From positions 11,128,501 through 11,192,500 of the forward strand of contig CM065815.1 of the NCBI GenBank assembly GCA_033398695.1: a DNA stretch of 64,000 bases, read 5' to 3'. Source of the DNA: Orobanche coerulescens. Lineage: Eukaryota; Streptophyta; Magnoliopsida; Lamiales; Orobanchaceae. This document shows, piece after piece, positions 45,902 through 58,563 of the stretch. Position 1 is the first letter of the stretch. Each line of letters begins with the position of its first letter. The position numbers and the translations under genes are program-made. The notes beneath the pieces are model-generated. The model worked only from the letters and a program-made list of their open reading frames with translations. It did not search any database and was not told where the DNA came from.

Positions 45902-47183
45902 GTAGTTGTGGTTTTACACACGTGGCGTGGCGTTGCATTGCAACCTATGTCGGTCGTGTGAAACGCCACGTCAGCAAAAGGATTTGCGTATCCTCCTGTG
46001 GTGCAGTTTATAGAAACGAGTTGTGTAATTTGTTATTGATCTTAAAGAGACTGCACGATGTGTCAAGGCTCATCTCTGAGATGCATGTTTGTAACATTTC
46101 AAACCTGTGAGTTTCGTTCTTCTCCGTCTGGTTTCCTTTTTTTCCTAGCTTCCATTTGTGCTTCATTTAAGTCTTTGGATCATAAAAAGAAAACATAAGC
46201 TGATCTCAAATAACTAGGATATATCAGTCATCAGCGAGCTCTAGCTTAATTGGTATCACCGTCCAGGGTCCGATTCACATTAGCGATAGTTCGATGGTAT
46301 TGATTATATTCTTTAGGACCCGTGTACATTGCCGGATGACTGAGGATAGACCCCTTTGCCTGGAACTACCCCATATTTATTTTGTTAGATAAAAGATACC
46401 CCGATATAAGAGCCAAAAGACCAGACACAGGCCTTTCCTCCCAAGATAGGGGAACACAACTTTGGGTTGTGAAAGTTACAAAACAGCCCTTTTGTATATC
46501 AGCCCTTCTGTATATCACATATTTCTCTTTTTTCTTAACATTTTAGTAAAATGCCCCTTGTCGATGTGGGTAGAAGTGAACTTCGGATACGGATAATGTC
46601 TATCCTTATCTTGAATTATACGTTTAAGCAAATATTTGAACATTTTTCACAATAATATCCATATCTTATGTGACTGTCCGATACATTGGATGAAAATACT
46701 ATCCCTTTTCTCCAAAATAAACGGATCCTTAATGGATAGTTTAATCGGGTTGGATACCCTCATTTGTGTACCCAATTGCAGTTTCTTAATTTTATTTCGA
46801 GTCAAGTTCCTTGACTAAAGTTTAAACAAAAAATGTTCAATATCTGATACCCAAGCGATAATCGTAATGATATTAAATTAAAAACCCGGATATATTAAAT
46901 AAAAAAATTTGGATATATTAATCGGGTTGGGTTTCGATGAGCTTTCATCAAAAGAGCTACCTCTTCTCGTTGGGGGCGTTTCTTGTATAGCTAGAGCCTC
47001 TTCTTCTTTGTACCTCCATTTTCGTTTCCTTCTTCTTCCTTGGGATTTGAAAGACTTTGATATTGGTTCTGTTCCGATGGGCAATGTTGCTTTCACTAAC
47101 CCTCTTGTAAACACACTGTCTTTGTTGGTAAATCGCAAGTGTATAAAAGCTGACCAAAGACTGCTTCAAACACTATGTATATA
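45902..47183. other. Intergenic region 3' of CBE1
   Basis: Contains the presumed 3' UTR and a probable SINE (see 46234). The open frame at 46909-47238 resembles no family I know, lies in AT-rich DNA and overlaps the MITE at 47184, so I do not call it. Confidence 0.5.
46234..46385 (+). mobile_element. Probable tRNA-derived SINE
   Basis: Box A-like TAGCTTAATTGG (46242) and box B-like GGTCCGATTCAC (about 46267) are spaced as in tRNA genes, but no tRNA fold continues. No convincing target duplication, so boundaries are approximate. Confidence 0.45.
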
Positions 47184-47342
47184 TTTGGTAAAAAGTAAGC
47201 CAGCTTATAGCTTTCAAACACTATGGCTTATTCTTTGAGCTTATTTAAAAAGTTCTGCTTGATACACCGTAAACTAGTTTTTAAATTAACTTATAAGCTA
47301 GGTTATCGTCCCTCAACTAGCTTTTCAGCTAAACTACCAAAC
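47184..47342. mobile_element. Possible Harbinger/hAT-type MITE
   Basis: Left TTTGGTAAAAAGTAAGCC and right AGCTAAACTACCAAA form an imperfect inverted repeat around TTTGGTA, with AGCTTATA/TATAAGCT subterminal motifs. Non-coding. Confidence 0.4.
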
Positions 47343-47765
47343 ACATCATTTGTTCAGATCGTTTTTCAACTATATAAAGTAAAAACTCTACATAGTCATC
47401 AATGGCGTACCCAACAGCGGGACGAGTTTATAAATCCTTATCTAAAATTTAATAAATCTTTTTTTTTTGTTTTGTTTTTCCAAGATAAATTTTAATTTTT
47501 TCCTCAAATGGGAAGCGAGGGCCCGAATTCCCTGTAAGTTATTCTTAAGTAGGGATTTAGATGAAAAAATAGGGTCTTTAAATCTTGAACTTGAAGTGTC
47601 GTTTAATTGCCAAAATGCATCTAGAGAATTTTATTACAATGAGATATTTTTTTATATGTCCCACTTGAATTTTCTACTTTCAAAATGCATAATTGTCACA
47701 CTAAAATAGTATATTTTCAAAGTAAAATTTTAATATTTAATTAAAATTTATAGAGAATTTTTTTT

Positions 47766-48436
47766 TACACTAAAAGTTTTTGCGCTAATTTGAGTTTACA
47801 CTTTTTTTTTCTTTTTTCATCCGACACCAAAAACCTTTCAAAAATTTTGAAATTACAAATGTTAATAAAAAGTATTTTGGAAAAACTTTTATTTAAAATT
47901 CGAAAAATCACACAAAAATTTGAGAAACTTTTATTTTTTAAGAAAAAAATATCTGAAATAATAATATTAAAAATCAAAACTTTTATTTAAAATTCGAAAA
48001 TAAAAAGTAAAAAATAAAAAAATTCTGGAAATTTTAAAAAATATGACAAAAAATCGAACTTTTATTTTTTTTTAAAAAAAATCTGGAATAATAATATTAA
48101 AAATCAGAATTTTTTATTTAAAATTCGAAAATAAAAAGTAAAAAATAAAAAAAAATTGAAAATTCTAGAAAATTTAAAGAATCTGACAAAAAATTGGAAC
48201 TTTTAATTTTTTTTAAGAAAAAAAATATCTGGAATAATAATATTAAAAATCAGAATTTTTATTTAAAATTCGAAAATAAAAAGTAAAAAAAAAATCTGAA
48301 AATTTTGGAAAACTGACGGACAAACTAACTCCGTCCCAACCTTTGTGTAAACGTAAACTGTTGACTAACGTTTCAGTATCGAGTGAAAAAAAAAGTTGTG
48401 GTGTAACTTCAAATTTGGGCAAAAGTTTTTAGTGTA
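47766..48436. mobile_element. Long-TIR Mutator-like MITE with internal tandem repeats
   Basis: Inverted ends of about 45 bp: left TACACTAAAAGTTTTTGCGC; the complement of the right begins TACACTAAAAACTTTTGCCC. Both continue AATTTGA-GTTACAC. Flanks share aatttttttt, consistent with a 9-10-bp duplication, though T-rich flanks make this weak. Inside are three copies of a 130-146-bp repeat (marker ATAATATTAAAAATCA at 47961, 48091, 48237). Confidence 0.65.
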
Positions 48437-48699
48437 AAATTTTTTTTACTCAAATTTATATGATATTTTTTAAAATTAATGTTATATAAAATGCAACATT
48501 AGTTGATTCAAGAAAAAACTAAGAAAATAAGTGAGAGTAGATGATTTAAAATGAATTATACCTTTGTTAAAAATTAAAATGACCAATATTAAAAAGTTGA
48601 ATGTCAACCAAATTAGATTCTTTGCTTTGGGCGTTGGGAGTATTATTTATTATATGAGGGTGTATTTCCTTAAGGAACGACCTGAAGAAAAAACGTTCC

Positions 48700-49388
48700 G
48701 TGTTTAGTTAAAAATGCACCAAATTCACCATGTTTTATAAATTGAACGAAATTCCTTATGTTGTAAGAAAGTTTGCACAAAATCTTCTACCACTAAATTT
48801 CCGTCAAAACAATTAATGGCGTTAATTTTTCTTTTAAAATAACATATTAACATATAAATTAAAAAATTATTTTAAAAAATCTGAAATTCTTTCTAAATTT
48901 TGAAAGTTCATCTAAAGTATCAGAAAATTAACTTAAAATTTTTATTGTATAAAAAGATAATTTTTTTAATTTATTTATAGTTTTCCAAATTATTGATTTT
49001 TTTAAAGGAATTCAAATTATATTTTCTAAGTAAAAAATTTTGTACTTATTTCATAAATTTTAAAGGAATGTCTTCAGAAAATTAAAGAAATTCAAAAACA
49101 ATTTTCTTACATATGTTTCTGAATTTTTAAATAAGTATTATACTCTTAAGTTAATTTCTCACAAAGTAAAAAATTTCAGTTAATTTTCTGTTTCTTTAGA
49201 TCAAAATTTAAAATTTAAAAATAATTTCAGATTATTTAAATAATTGCTTTTTGTTGTTTTTATATTTTACAGAAAAATTAACGCCGGAAATTTACGAATG
49301 AGAATTTTGTGCACTTTCTTACGATACAAGGTGTGATTTCGTGCAATCTATAAACGTAAGATTATTTAGACACACTTTGACTAAACAC
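48700..49388. mobile_element. Second long-TIR AT-rich element
   Basis: The left arm starts GTGTTTAGTTAAAAATGCAC. The complement of the right arm starts GTGTTTAGTCAAAGTGTGTC. Both continue for about 150 bp with a TTGTAAGAAAGTTTGCACAA-like block and GGCGTTAATTTTTC. About 689 bp; no ORF and no clear target duplication. Confidence 0.6.
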
Positions 49389-49689
49389 ATGAGAGTTTTA
49401 TGTATTTTACCTGTACTTTTACAAGTGTAGTTTACTTTGTTTTTATAATCTGGAACCAATTTATACCAAGTTCTTTAATCAATGTTCGAAAATATCCAAT
49501 AGTCTTTCAAAATTATAAATATTATCAAGTACTTTTTCAATAATAATTTAAACCCTAGAGATATTTCTTAAATAATATCAAAATCACAAGTGTTTTTGTA
49601 ATATGTTAAGGGATAAAGGTAAATTCGAAGTTCTGAAATATAGCTGGATTTTCCTACTAGAACTTGTTAGATGAGAACTCGCAATGTTT

Positions 49690-50430
49690 CGATGATACTT
49701 TCGTAGTAGAACATTTTATTAGATGAGAACTCGGAACGAACAATTGTAATCGATGATAGGCGGTCCAATACGATATGCACGTGTGTTCCATCATCCAGCT
49801 CAACACTTATGTGACTCACAACCTGAGCAAACCGATCGACGTCCAAGTTTGACCGCCCTCGACCGAGTTGCTCAAATCATGGACCGGGCAGAGTGCTACG
49901 TGGAGGCTTACCAGATCCTGGAACAATCAGCCTCGAAGCACGCACAAGACACGAGGACCAACCAGAGGGTGATACAAAGGCCAACCACGAGGAAAATATC
50001 CGAGTCGACCCATCAACGGATAATTATAAGAGATGACAAGCACACAAAACTTACTGCAATATGTCCAATTGCTTCTAAATGCATACACTTATCCCAAAAA
50101 CATTCCCCTTCTGGCATCTTTTGGAAGCTTCCGAACATTCCCTAGTTCGCTTTCTGATTGGTCTGGACCTTCCATAAATAGAAGGAATAAATTACAGAAA
50201 AGAATTTTTGGAAAGTTCAGTGTTTCTTTTCTTGGAAAGTTCAGATAAAAAAACCACTCGGACAAGACATTGCATGTAATACACACCGATCTGAACGTTC
50301 AGCTCGGTCCTACTCACAAAATCAACAAAAAATTAACTTTTCCGCATATAATCGAATTTCTTCTTTCATTAGGTTCAACTATTTTCATATAGAAATCAAA
50401 ACACGTTTTTGTTGATCAAACGAGGCATCA
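49690..50430 (+). mobile_element. Possible LTR retrotransposon fragment
   Basis: A patch distinctly more GC-rich than its AT-rich flanks. It has a 130-codon frame (49753-50145), a TATA-like CCATAAATAG (about 50170) and an LTR-like end GAGGCATCAACA (about 50424). The peptide has no motif I can name. Tentative. Confidence 0.35.
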
Positions 50431-50769
50431 ACAATAATTATCATCTGCTTTAGCCTAGTTTATCATGCGTAATTTTCAATGACTAAACAGTAAGCATAAG
50501 CAGCTAATCAGGTAGGCGATCTAAATAATTTGGGGATCACAAATTTATGTCTGAAAAACTCAATTTCGAGCTCCAGGTCAGACCCGGAACCAGGAAATAG
50601 TTTACAACATGAATAAAGCCCAGGAAGACCTCTAACCCATAGGGAAAATACAGCACCAATTACAAATATATAGGCGATTCTCCCCCCTAAAACATCCTTT
50701 CTGCACATTTTATTTTAGCAGAAATTACACCAACAGTTCGAACAAGATCAAAGGATTGACAGGTGCTTC

Positions 50770-52655
50770 TCATTCATTGGTAGTAATATCCTCTGGTTGG
50801 GCAGTATTTCCATCTATACACAGATAAGAAAAAGATAAAGTTAATTGATTTTGAGATGCATGACGCCCCTATAGGCTATTCCCCCAAAAAAAAAAAAAAA
50901 TGCTTACTCAGGGTAAAAAAAAAAGTATCTCAAATCCTCCAATTCCGTTACTACAATATTTCTTAATTAAAAAACCGCCCCTTAATTGTCTAACGGAATT
51001 GGAGGATTTGAGAAACCATCTATTTGAGATACTAGACCATCTATTCCGAATTGAAGAGTATACTTTGGTTAAGGTAAAAAGTTACTAAACGTCTATTCCC
51101 AATTGAAGAGTATACTTTGGTTAAGGTACAACTTTTTAATTTCTTGTTAAGAGTATACTCTTTACCAAAGTATACTTTTCAATTCATTACCAACTTTTTA
51201 ATTTCTTGTTACATGCATCTCCGTCCCCAATTGAAGAGTATACTTTGGTTAAGGTACAACTTTTAAATTTTAGTAACGAATGTACCACCTCTTTTAAACC
51301 ATCTATTCCCACTTTTTTTCCTTCAATCAAATCATAACATCAATTGCACCCGACTATGTTGGAGTCGGTGGCATGAAGAGTTTAATGCCAATTAATTGTC
51401 TAACGAAAACACCATTGACATTTGTGTCCCTTTAACAAACTGCACCTTCAAAGGCATTTTTAAAGACCTCAACCTTTCACGGGTTCTTTGTGGTTTTTTT
51501 TTGGAAGATGACTTAAGTTTATGTTATTAGGTTAAACCTCAGGCGTAGAATTTGTAATCATCCATTTCTTAAACACAGCTTCTCCTCGCAAAATATGACT
51601 GTATCCTAATTGAAGCTACTAACAAATCATGCATACCTTCACCTTCTGATGGAGCGTAAGGAGATTTGCGGTAACGTGTTTGCTGCTGAGTTGGCTAATC
51701 ATCACAGAGGAAACAAGACAAAAAAATATGTCATCGCAGGGCCAAAATAAGAACGAACAAAAAAAACGCTCTTGTAAAATGAATGGAAGATATGAGCATA
51801 TCAGAAACAGGTTTCACTCTCAGGCATAAAGCATGAGATGTTCGTAAAATGGACATCCTCCGTCCTGTTTCATTCTCAGGCAGAATAAACCATGGGAAAA
51901 AAGAAAAATCAGCATATGCATGCTGAAAAAGCACATTAGAGCCTTCCACGAGCACATATAGTGTTCTAAATAATTATATAAACATCTCGAGAGAAAAGGC
52001 AAAACCATGTTATGACTACAAAAAAACAATATTGCAGTGAGTGGTAACCTTAAATCTATATGACTTGCTATTGCCACTAAACTCCTGCTATAAACGTAAT
52101 AATAACTACCTGTAGCTTTGGCCGGAGAGCCTCCAATGGTCCTTTGGGCTTCGCTACACCTTGCTGCAGCGATAAAGCATGGATATTTATAAGCCACAAA
52201 TTACATACCACAACATCCGATTACTACAAGCTTAAAGTTATGCAAAAAAACTGGTGCGTATACAAGAATGAGTACCTTTCCCAGAGCCCAATCAGCAGAG
52301 TCAAAATAGGCGCGTTCATGATCCTGAAATTAAATTGAAGCTATCAAAGGAATCCTCAAGTCTTTTTTTACAAACGTATGCAAGAGTCTTGCAAAATACC
52401 TTAGAAATCAAGGGTGGTTTCTTAGGCACTATTCCACCATATTTTTTCTTTATAACTTCCTCCTCCTACAACAACAAAAAACATCACTCACGAACGGCAC
52501 ACACATTTAAAGTTAACCCCACCCCCACCCACCCTTCAACAAGAAAAAAAAAATCTTGATCTGGACACAACTTCCTGTCGTTCTGATGGCATGGGTTTGT
52601 TAGCATCCTCCAGTACGACTTCTGTTTGCTCCTTGACTTCCTCGGTGCCTGACAT
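50770..52655 (-). CDS. Endosulfine/ARPP-19 family protein (ENSA-like)
   Basis: Small phosphoprotein of the family whose animal and yeast members inhibit PP2A-B55 after Greatwall phosphorylation; the plant role is less clear. Six coding exons: 52572-52655, 52400-52465, 52276-52323, 52110-52163, 51637-51694, 50770-50813, total 354 nt or 117 aa. The family core is EEEVIKKKYGGIVPKKPPLI, then HERAYFDSADWALGK with the invariant FDSADW motif (phospho-acceptor Ser59), then KPKGPLEALRPKLQ. The exon 1 donor is ambiguous between GTTGTG (used here) and GTGTCC three bases on, which would add one codon. A 5' UTR exon ends at 53671 (CCAG|GTAATT) and joins an acceptor at 52672. An A/G-rich tract at about 53635-53664 lies in the UTR intron just downstream of that donor. 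No lesion; probably functional. Confidence 0.92.
50880..51636 (-). other. Endosulfine last intron with short repeats
   Basis: GAAGAGTATACTTTGGTTAA occurs at about 51054, 51104 and 51234. An inverted match TTAAGAGTATACTCTTTACC lies at about 51146. AATCCTCCAATTCCGTTA (about 50934) is mirrored by CTAACGGAATTGGAGGATTT (about 50990). Probably a rearranged foldback element; no coding. Confidence 0.5.
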
Positions 52656-53739
52656 GTTCCCCCACACAATTCTACAGAAAAATGAAATAATGTGGAGAAG
52701 TAATGTTTCCACGATTCAAGAACATAAACCAGTAATATTCTCACAGTTCGACTATTTCTGCAAGACAAACAAAATCATGTCGAGAAATTATGCCGTACCT
52801 ACATCCTAGTCAAAGCTTCAGCTATATCATAAATACTTACCTATGACCTTCAAATTTATAAAAAGTAAGATGAGTTTCCAAATCTTTATATTATTAGACT
52901 AAGAAAGGTCGATTGATATTCCTCGAAACATAATGCAGAATCGTGCACAACTGCAAAATAATAAAGATAGACATGGTGATAGTTTTGAGAACAGCCAACA
53001 ATGACTAAAAGCTCCCTCACATCTAATACCAACCGCCAAATCATTATGAATACTTCAACATTCTTTACAGAGTAGCATCCTAGCATTTGCAAATATACTT
53101 CATCTTCCTTGTAATGTATTCAAGAGAGCTAAATTTCTATTGCACTGATTAATAAACTTGTAAAATAAATCATAGCTGTACTAAGTCCCATCATTTCAAC
53201 TCCAAACCAACAAATAATCGGATCGGGCAGTAATAAAGGAGTACCTCATTATGCTGGAAAACAGTAACATTCATCATTAGGTCAATTAAACCAAATATTT
53301 GACAATACATTTAGAAAAAAAAAAAAAAAAAAAAAATCAATAGGAAACAAATTAGTATTTTTTTTTTAAAGAAGCCCGCAACTTTAACAACACAACTACA
53401 ACACGCAGATCGGTAAAATTTCACGATTCCCTCAAATTATTCTTTTCCATTCATTTCAGTAAATCTCCAATGAACTATATCCTGACAGATCTCAATATAA
53501 ATCACCGAATTACCGTTTCCGCGATCGGTGAATCGAAAATAAATTAATAAATACAACCGATTGAAATCGGTTCGGCAAAGAAAGTGGAAATTCAGACGGA
53601 TAGAATCAGAAATTTAATCGGCAGGGCAACCCAAAAAAAAAAAAAAAGAAGAGGAAGAAGAAGAAATTACCTGGAAGTCTGGTTCTACTGCAGATCGTTT
53701 GTGTATGAATATGTCTGTGTGAGAGAAAAGAAAACCGTT

Positions 53740-54410
53740 TCACTGCATATAATTGAAGAATAATTTACCATCGAAAAAGAAAAATTGAAGAATAATAATA
53801 ACGATGTATTATCCACCCGTGCAATGCATTGTCTTTGTTTGAATATCTACGTACGTAATCTTGGGACAGACGGTTGAATGAGTGACAGAATTTAAATGCT
53901 TTTTAGAGAAGTTTATATGTTTTTTTATTGTTATTATCCTTTTATTTTAGTCTATGTAATTAGTTATATGAAATGAGGCTATACTAACACATATGTTGCT
54001 CCGGGGTTGTTTTTTATTTATTCAACCCGTGCAATGCTCCGATTGTATCTAAGATTTCATAGCTAAAATTTAACCATCTTGTAATTTATACTATCATTTA
54101 AAAGTTCATTTTAATCACTTTGTGTATTAGAAGGTGCACGTTTTTTGTACCTAATGTTGGGGCAGACGGTTGAATGAACAGATGGCAGAATTTAAATGTA
54201 TTTTAGAGAAGTTTATATGTTTTTTTTATTGTTATTGTCCTTTTATTTACAATTAAAAGTTACAATTAAATTTCCCTTCCACATTAAATTAAGGGAGATA
54301 TATAGTATATATAGCGGAAATAGGTGTAAAATTCGTTGCTTGCAATTACAGCTATACCCCTTAGATCTCCGAATCTCATTTTCAAGTTTTTTCCCTTGTT
54401 TTTCTACCGT
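53740..54410. other. AT-rich upstream region of endosulfine with a roughly 90-bp direct repeat
   Basis: GGGACAGACGGTTGAATGA (about 53862) and GGGGCAGACGGTTGAATGAA (about 54159) each begin a run continuing through CAGAATTTAAATG and TAGAGAAGTTTATATGTTTT. This is a diverged duplication about 300 bp apart. No gene. Confidence 0.6.
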
Positions 54411-54768
54411 CAGGACATCGAAATTTGGTCTGACATTAGACCGGTACTAAAATTACATATTTTTTTATACTTATCGATTCTAATTTGTATATTTTTCTTG
54501 TTAGAGTTAAACTCTGTGGACTGGAATCAACAAATATGAAAAATATGCAATTTTAATACCGGTCTAATATAAGACCAAGTTTTCCTGATCTGACGATAAA
54601 AAAATACATCTTAATTTTACTACATATTTTTTAATATTTGTCGATTCTAGTTTGTATATTCTTCTTATTAGGATCGAACTGTGGAGATTAAAACCGACAA
54701 ATATGAAAAAATATATTATAATTTTAATACCGGCCCAACGTTAGACCAAATTTTCATGGTCTGACGAT
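54411..54768. mobile_element. Foldback MITE, apparently a partial dimer
   Basis: The left end (GTCAGGACATCGAAATTTGG, then TCTGACATTAGACCGGTA) is inverted at the right end. A second right-type end (TAATACCGGTCTAATATAAG, then ACCAAGTTTTCCTGATCTGAC) lies in the middle at about 54553-54592. The order is end, core, inverted end, core, inverted end. Non-coding. Confidence 0.65.
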
Positions 54769-56308
54769 ATAAAAGCCCAACAATTGCACAAGCATGTTCT
54801 CTTCACCGGATTTATACGGAACTGAAATTAATTTTAATTTCTACAAATTCACCCGTATATTCTACTATATCGTATAAAGTTATCGATTTTTAGCGACTCG
54901 AACTGAATTTCATTAATTGGGATTGATTATTACTTAATAAATTAAAATCTTTATTAGATCAGAACTTATTTCTACTGTTTAAGATATATTAAATATTGAT
55001 ATTTTGAGTTGAAAGAGAAGAGCAGCTAAATGGAAAGGAAAATGTTATGCTACCCACTCTACATGTCCCTAATTTCCCTCAACATCCTAATAAGATGAAA
55101 TTTAATTGGACCCCTCGTGTATAAATATGAGTCCCGCGAATAAAAACACGACACGTGTTATTCGATACATATGTTGGGACCAATTCCGGGGTGTGTAGCA
55201 CAACTCAAATGGAAATGTAGTTTTTGTTTGGTTTGAATAAGGCTCACCCGAGAATTATCATTTATTGTTAAGGGGAAATCGAATGCCAAATTCATTTTAA
55301 ATGTTAAATATACCTAAATTCAATTTGAATCATGTAATGTTCAATTGAGATATATTATGAGAAGAAAATATAGATTTTTTTTATAAAGTCGAACAATTAG
55401 TTTCAATAAAAGTAGAAATCGAAAAACCCTAGACATTAAAAAAAAAAAGATAATAATAAATATTGAACGAAATAGAATTTGGAATCCGCAGGTGCCATCA
55501 TTCTGAATAAAGGAACTATTTCTGGCGAAGCTTGATGCTTTTACAATATATGGGTGTAAATCAATCCAAACGAACCGAACGTAAGCATGTTCAAATTTGT
55601 TTGAAATTTCAACGAACTTTAAATATTATGTTTGAGCTTGATTTGATTAGTAATCGAGCCGAGCTTGAACGGGCTTTTATCGAGCCGAACGCGCATCGAG
55701 CTCGAGTAGAAATGAGACGTCGAAATTCATAGATAGTCGATGTTATTCATAGTGATTTAATTCAATCTCAAAGTGGCACGTTAGAAATGGAATAACAAAC
55801 AAGTGAGTTAAATATTATACAATATTGGTTGGTTAATTAATGGACGAACCATGTGATGTGTATGTGGTGAACAAAGACTCAACGTCAATCTGCTAGTTTA
55901 TAAGGAATAGCTTAGAGCGTATAACCTATCGATAAGTGTTTGACAATAACAGCTTATTGCATTTTTATGAAATATTACTTCAAGTAGCGTTTGAACTTAT
56001 AACGTTTTATTTTCTCTCGCAATTTTACCCTCATTAATTTAATTAAATTCCTCATTTATCCTCTATTAAATGAAATTCTCTCATTTTTAAGTATTAATTA
56101 TAATTGTCTATTTATGTAATTTTATTTTATAAACTAAAATAATATTCAAGCATTATGATAATTTATTGTTGTAACTATTCTTGCGTATAATTTTTTATAT
56201 ATAAGATTACGATTTGTAGGACTCATTATTATTTATAGAATCTAATGTACATTTATAATATTATTATGTTAGAATGTATTATTAGTACTTTTAATTTTTA
56301 GAGATTAC
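54769..56308. other. AT-rich intergenic DNA
   Basis: Holds a fragment of a GAGCTCGA/GAGCCGAGC-rich element at about 55545-55735 (start GGGTGTAAATC) and Harbinger-like fragments near 55940-55990. No gene recognised. Confidence 0.5.
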
Positions 56309-56421
56309 CATGGTGATTAACCAGAAAAAAATAGAAAGAGAATGATGTAAAATTTAGTAAACGTGACTTTTTACTAAATTTTAAATCATTTTCTTTCTAT
56401 TTTTTTTGGTTAATCACCATG
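56309..56421. mobile_element. Near-perfect palindromic MITE
   Basis: CATGGTGATTAACCAGAAAA at the left is exactly inverted at the right except for spacing. Arms of about 45 bp pair around an ACGTGACTTTTTACT-type centre. A third copy of one arm follows directly at about 56425-56480. Confidence 0.7.
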
Positions 56422-56904
56422 TTAAAATAGAAAGAGAATGATGTAAAATTTAGTAAATATGACTTTTTACCAAATTTTATATGCTGAAAAGCTTGAAATT
56501 ACAGAATCGATGTATCTTCTTCGGTTGGCTATATATATGTGTAGAGAATAGTTTCTTTTAATGCGAAAGTGCAACTAAATAAAAACACTTTATTCGTCTT
56601 GTTTAAAAATTTACATTATACATTAAAATTTATATTTATTATTTTTATACAATTTGATCAAATAATTATATTTTATTTTTTAATTTCAACTACATATTAT
56701 TAATACATATATAACATCTTCTATCAATTTTTGTAAGATAAAAGAGTAACAAATACACAAAACAAAAGGTGTCCACCTAAAAAGATAGTGGCCCCTATAT
56801 GCTTTGTAGATAACACATGCCGTTTCCCTCTCTCGGTCTCTCTCTCTCATGAATGACTGTAATTTATTTTCACGAAAATTATGCATATAATATATTATTT
56901 TAAT

Positions 56905-57187
56905 TTTTTTTTTTTTGAATGGCGAATTTCAACTTAGACTCGACCACCCTCCTAATCGGAGGGCCCTAACTACCACTTGCCCAGACTATGTTGTCTTAAT
57001 CGGGTCCACGCTGGAGCCAAGTGAGGCATAATAGGTTCGCGAGGAAACCGTCTCGCCTCCACACAAGTTTCTTTGCTGGAGTAACGTCCGGATGAAAACC
57101 CCGTCCTGCTCCAGACTCGAACCCCGCACCTACTAGCTTAAGACTCTTATCCATCATTGCAATACCAATTGAGCTAGAGGCCCAATG
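56905..57187 (-). mobile_element. tRNA-derived SINE
   Basis: The minus strand reads CCTCTAGCTCAATTGGTAT (box A) then GGGGTTCGAGTCTGGAGC (box B). The 3' end at 56905-56916 is an A-tract, seen as T-run on the plus strand. About 280 bp. No certain target duplication. Confidence 0.68.
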
Positions 57188-57263
57188 GTTAATAATTTCT
57201 AATAGTGTGATATTTTTATCCACTATTATTTTAATAGTGTGATATTTTTATACATATAATGTA

Positions 57264-57514
57264 CTCCCTCCGTCCCAGCTAATATGAGCATTTTGACTTT
57301 ATATGATCAATAATTTCTAAATTTGACTAAGAATTAATCAAAATATAATGATAAAATATTTAAAAAAATAATATTATGAAACTTCACCATCTAAAGTTTC
57401 ATAATATAATTTTGTTAAATATTTTATCATTATAGTTTGAGATTAATTTATAGTCAAACTTGAAAATTATTGACCATATAAAGTCAAAATGCTCATGTTA
57501 GCTGGGACGGAGGA
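57264..57514. mobile_element. Stowaway MITE forming a full-length hairpin
   Basis: CTCCCTCCGTCCCAGCTAA at the left is inverted as TTAGCTGGGACGGAGGA at the right. Pairing continues through TCAAAATGCTCATGTTAG, ATTTTATCATTATA and AACTTTAGATGG to a short central loop near 57390. About 250 bp, no ORF. Confidence 0.85.
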
Positions 57515-58563
57515 ATTATATTTTATAATTGATATTTGTGTAATGCATATGTTAATCTGAGCCGTAGATCACACAAAGATCGTTGGTTTAAATGTATTTA
57601 TATATCTTACTCATTCTCACTTGATTCATTTTCCCCCTCAATGTCCAAAATATTTGCATAAATATTTTTTTAATATCACATTTATATATGCATAATATTA
57701 TTTTTGTATTCTTTTTATCTAATAAATCCGATTCTCTTTATTTTAAAGAAAATATATAAAGTATCTAATAGTATTATGAATGCAGAGCACCACGATAATT
57801 CAGTTCTCCCCCTGATGTGCTATTTCTCTTTTTTCTGTTCCTATTTATCTAAAATTTTGAATCTCACATATTGAGTCCCATATTTGAGTACTAATATATA
57901 AATTCTAAACTTTTTATAATATTTTATAATTTCTAAGTTTATACATGGAATTTAATTTTTAATATTTTGTCATCTATACAATTTATTCTTAATGTTTACT
58001 TCATAATGTTTGGACTTTAGTGAGAAGGATAACCAACTATTATAGTAATTTATTTGATTATTTAAATATTTTTATTTAAATAGGCTCAAGTAATTAGCGA
58101 TTATTACTAGACGAGTTTGGAACGAAAACGGGTAATAAAGTCATATTTTAATCGATGAGTATGAGTATATAATTTTTAAACGGACTCGATGGGGCTGAAT
58201 CATATCATCATCGTCTGGGCATTACTATACACGCTAGGAACAAAGACTAATCGAATTCGGGACAAGTACGAACACATAAATTGTAAACAAGTCCGAACGG
58301 CTGGTTCCTAACTTCATCGTTTTAGTTTATAGTCGTGTTCCGCCGTGATGCGATGTGCAAATTATAAAGACATGCTTCGTCTTTCATTTTCTCACGATCC
58401 ATTTTCGATTTCTCTCTCTCTAGAAATCATCCATCTGCATCTCTTAGTGAATTCCAGCCCCTGCCAACTTGTTTTGGAGCTTCATAACTTGGATTGAAGC
58501 TTAGGAACTTGGAGTTTGGAGTGTTCTTGATGGTTTGAGGTTGTTCTTCACTTCTTCAAGAGG
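57515..58563. other. AT-rich intergenic DNA
   Basis: No coding exon or complete mobile element found. A CT-rich run (58411-58422) and downstream text resemble an untranslated leader, but no open frame follows. Confidence 0.5.

Noticed and set aside
46242..46280. Possible tRNA gene (boxes A and B)
   Set aside because: No acceptor stem or anticodon arm pairing was visible; better explained as a SINE head.
46909..47238. 109-codon plus-strand frame (and its antisense partners)
   Set aside because: No recognisable domain, AT-rich surroundings and overlap with a MITE; no splice or UTR support.
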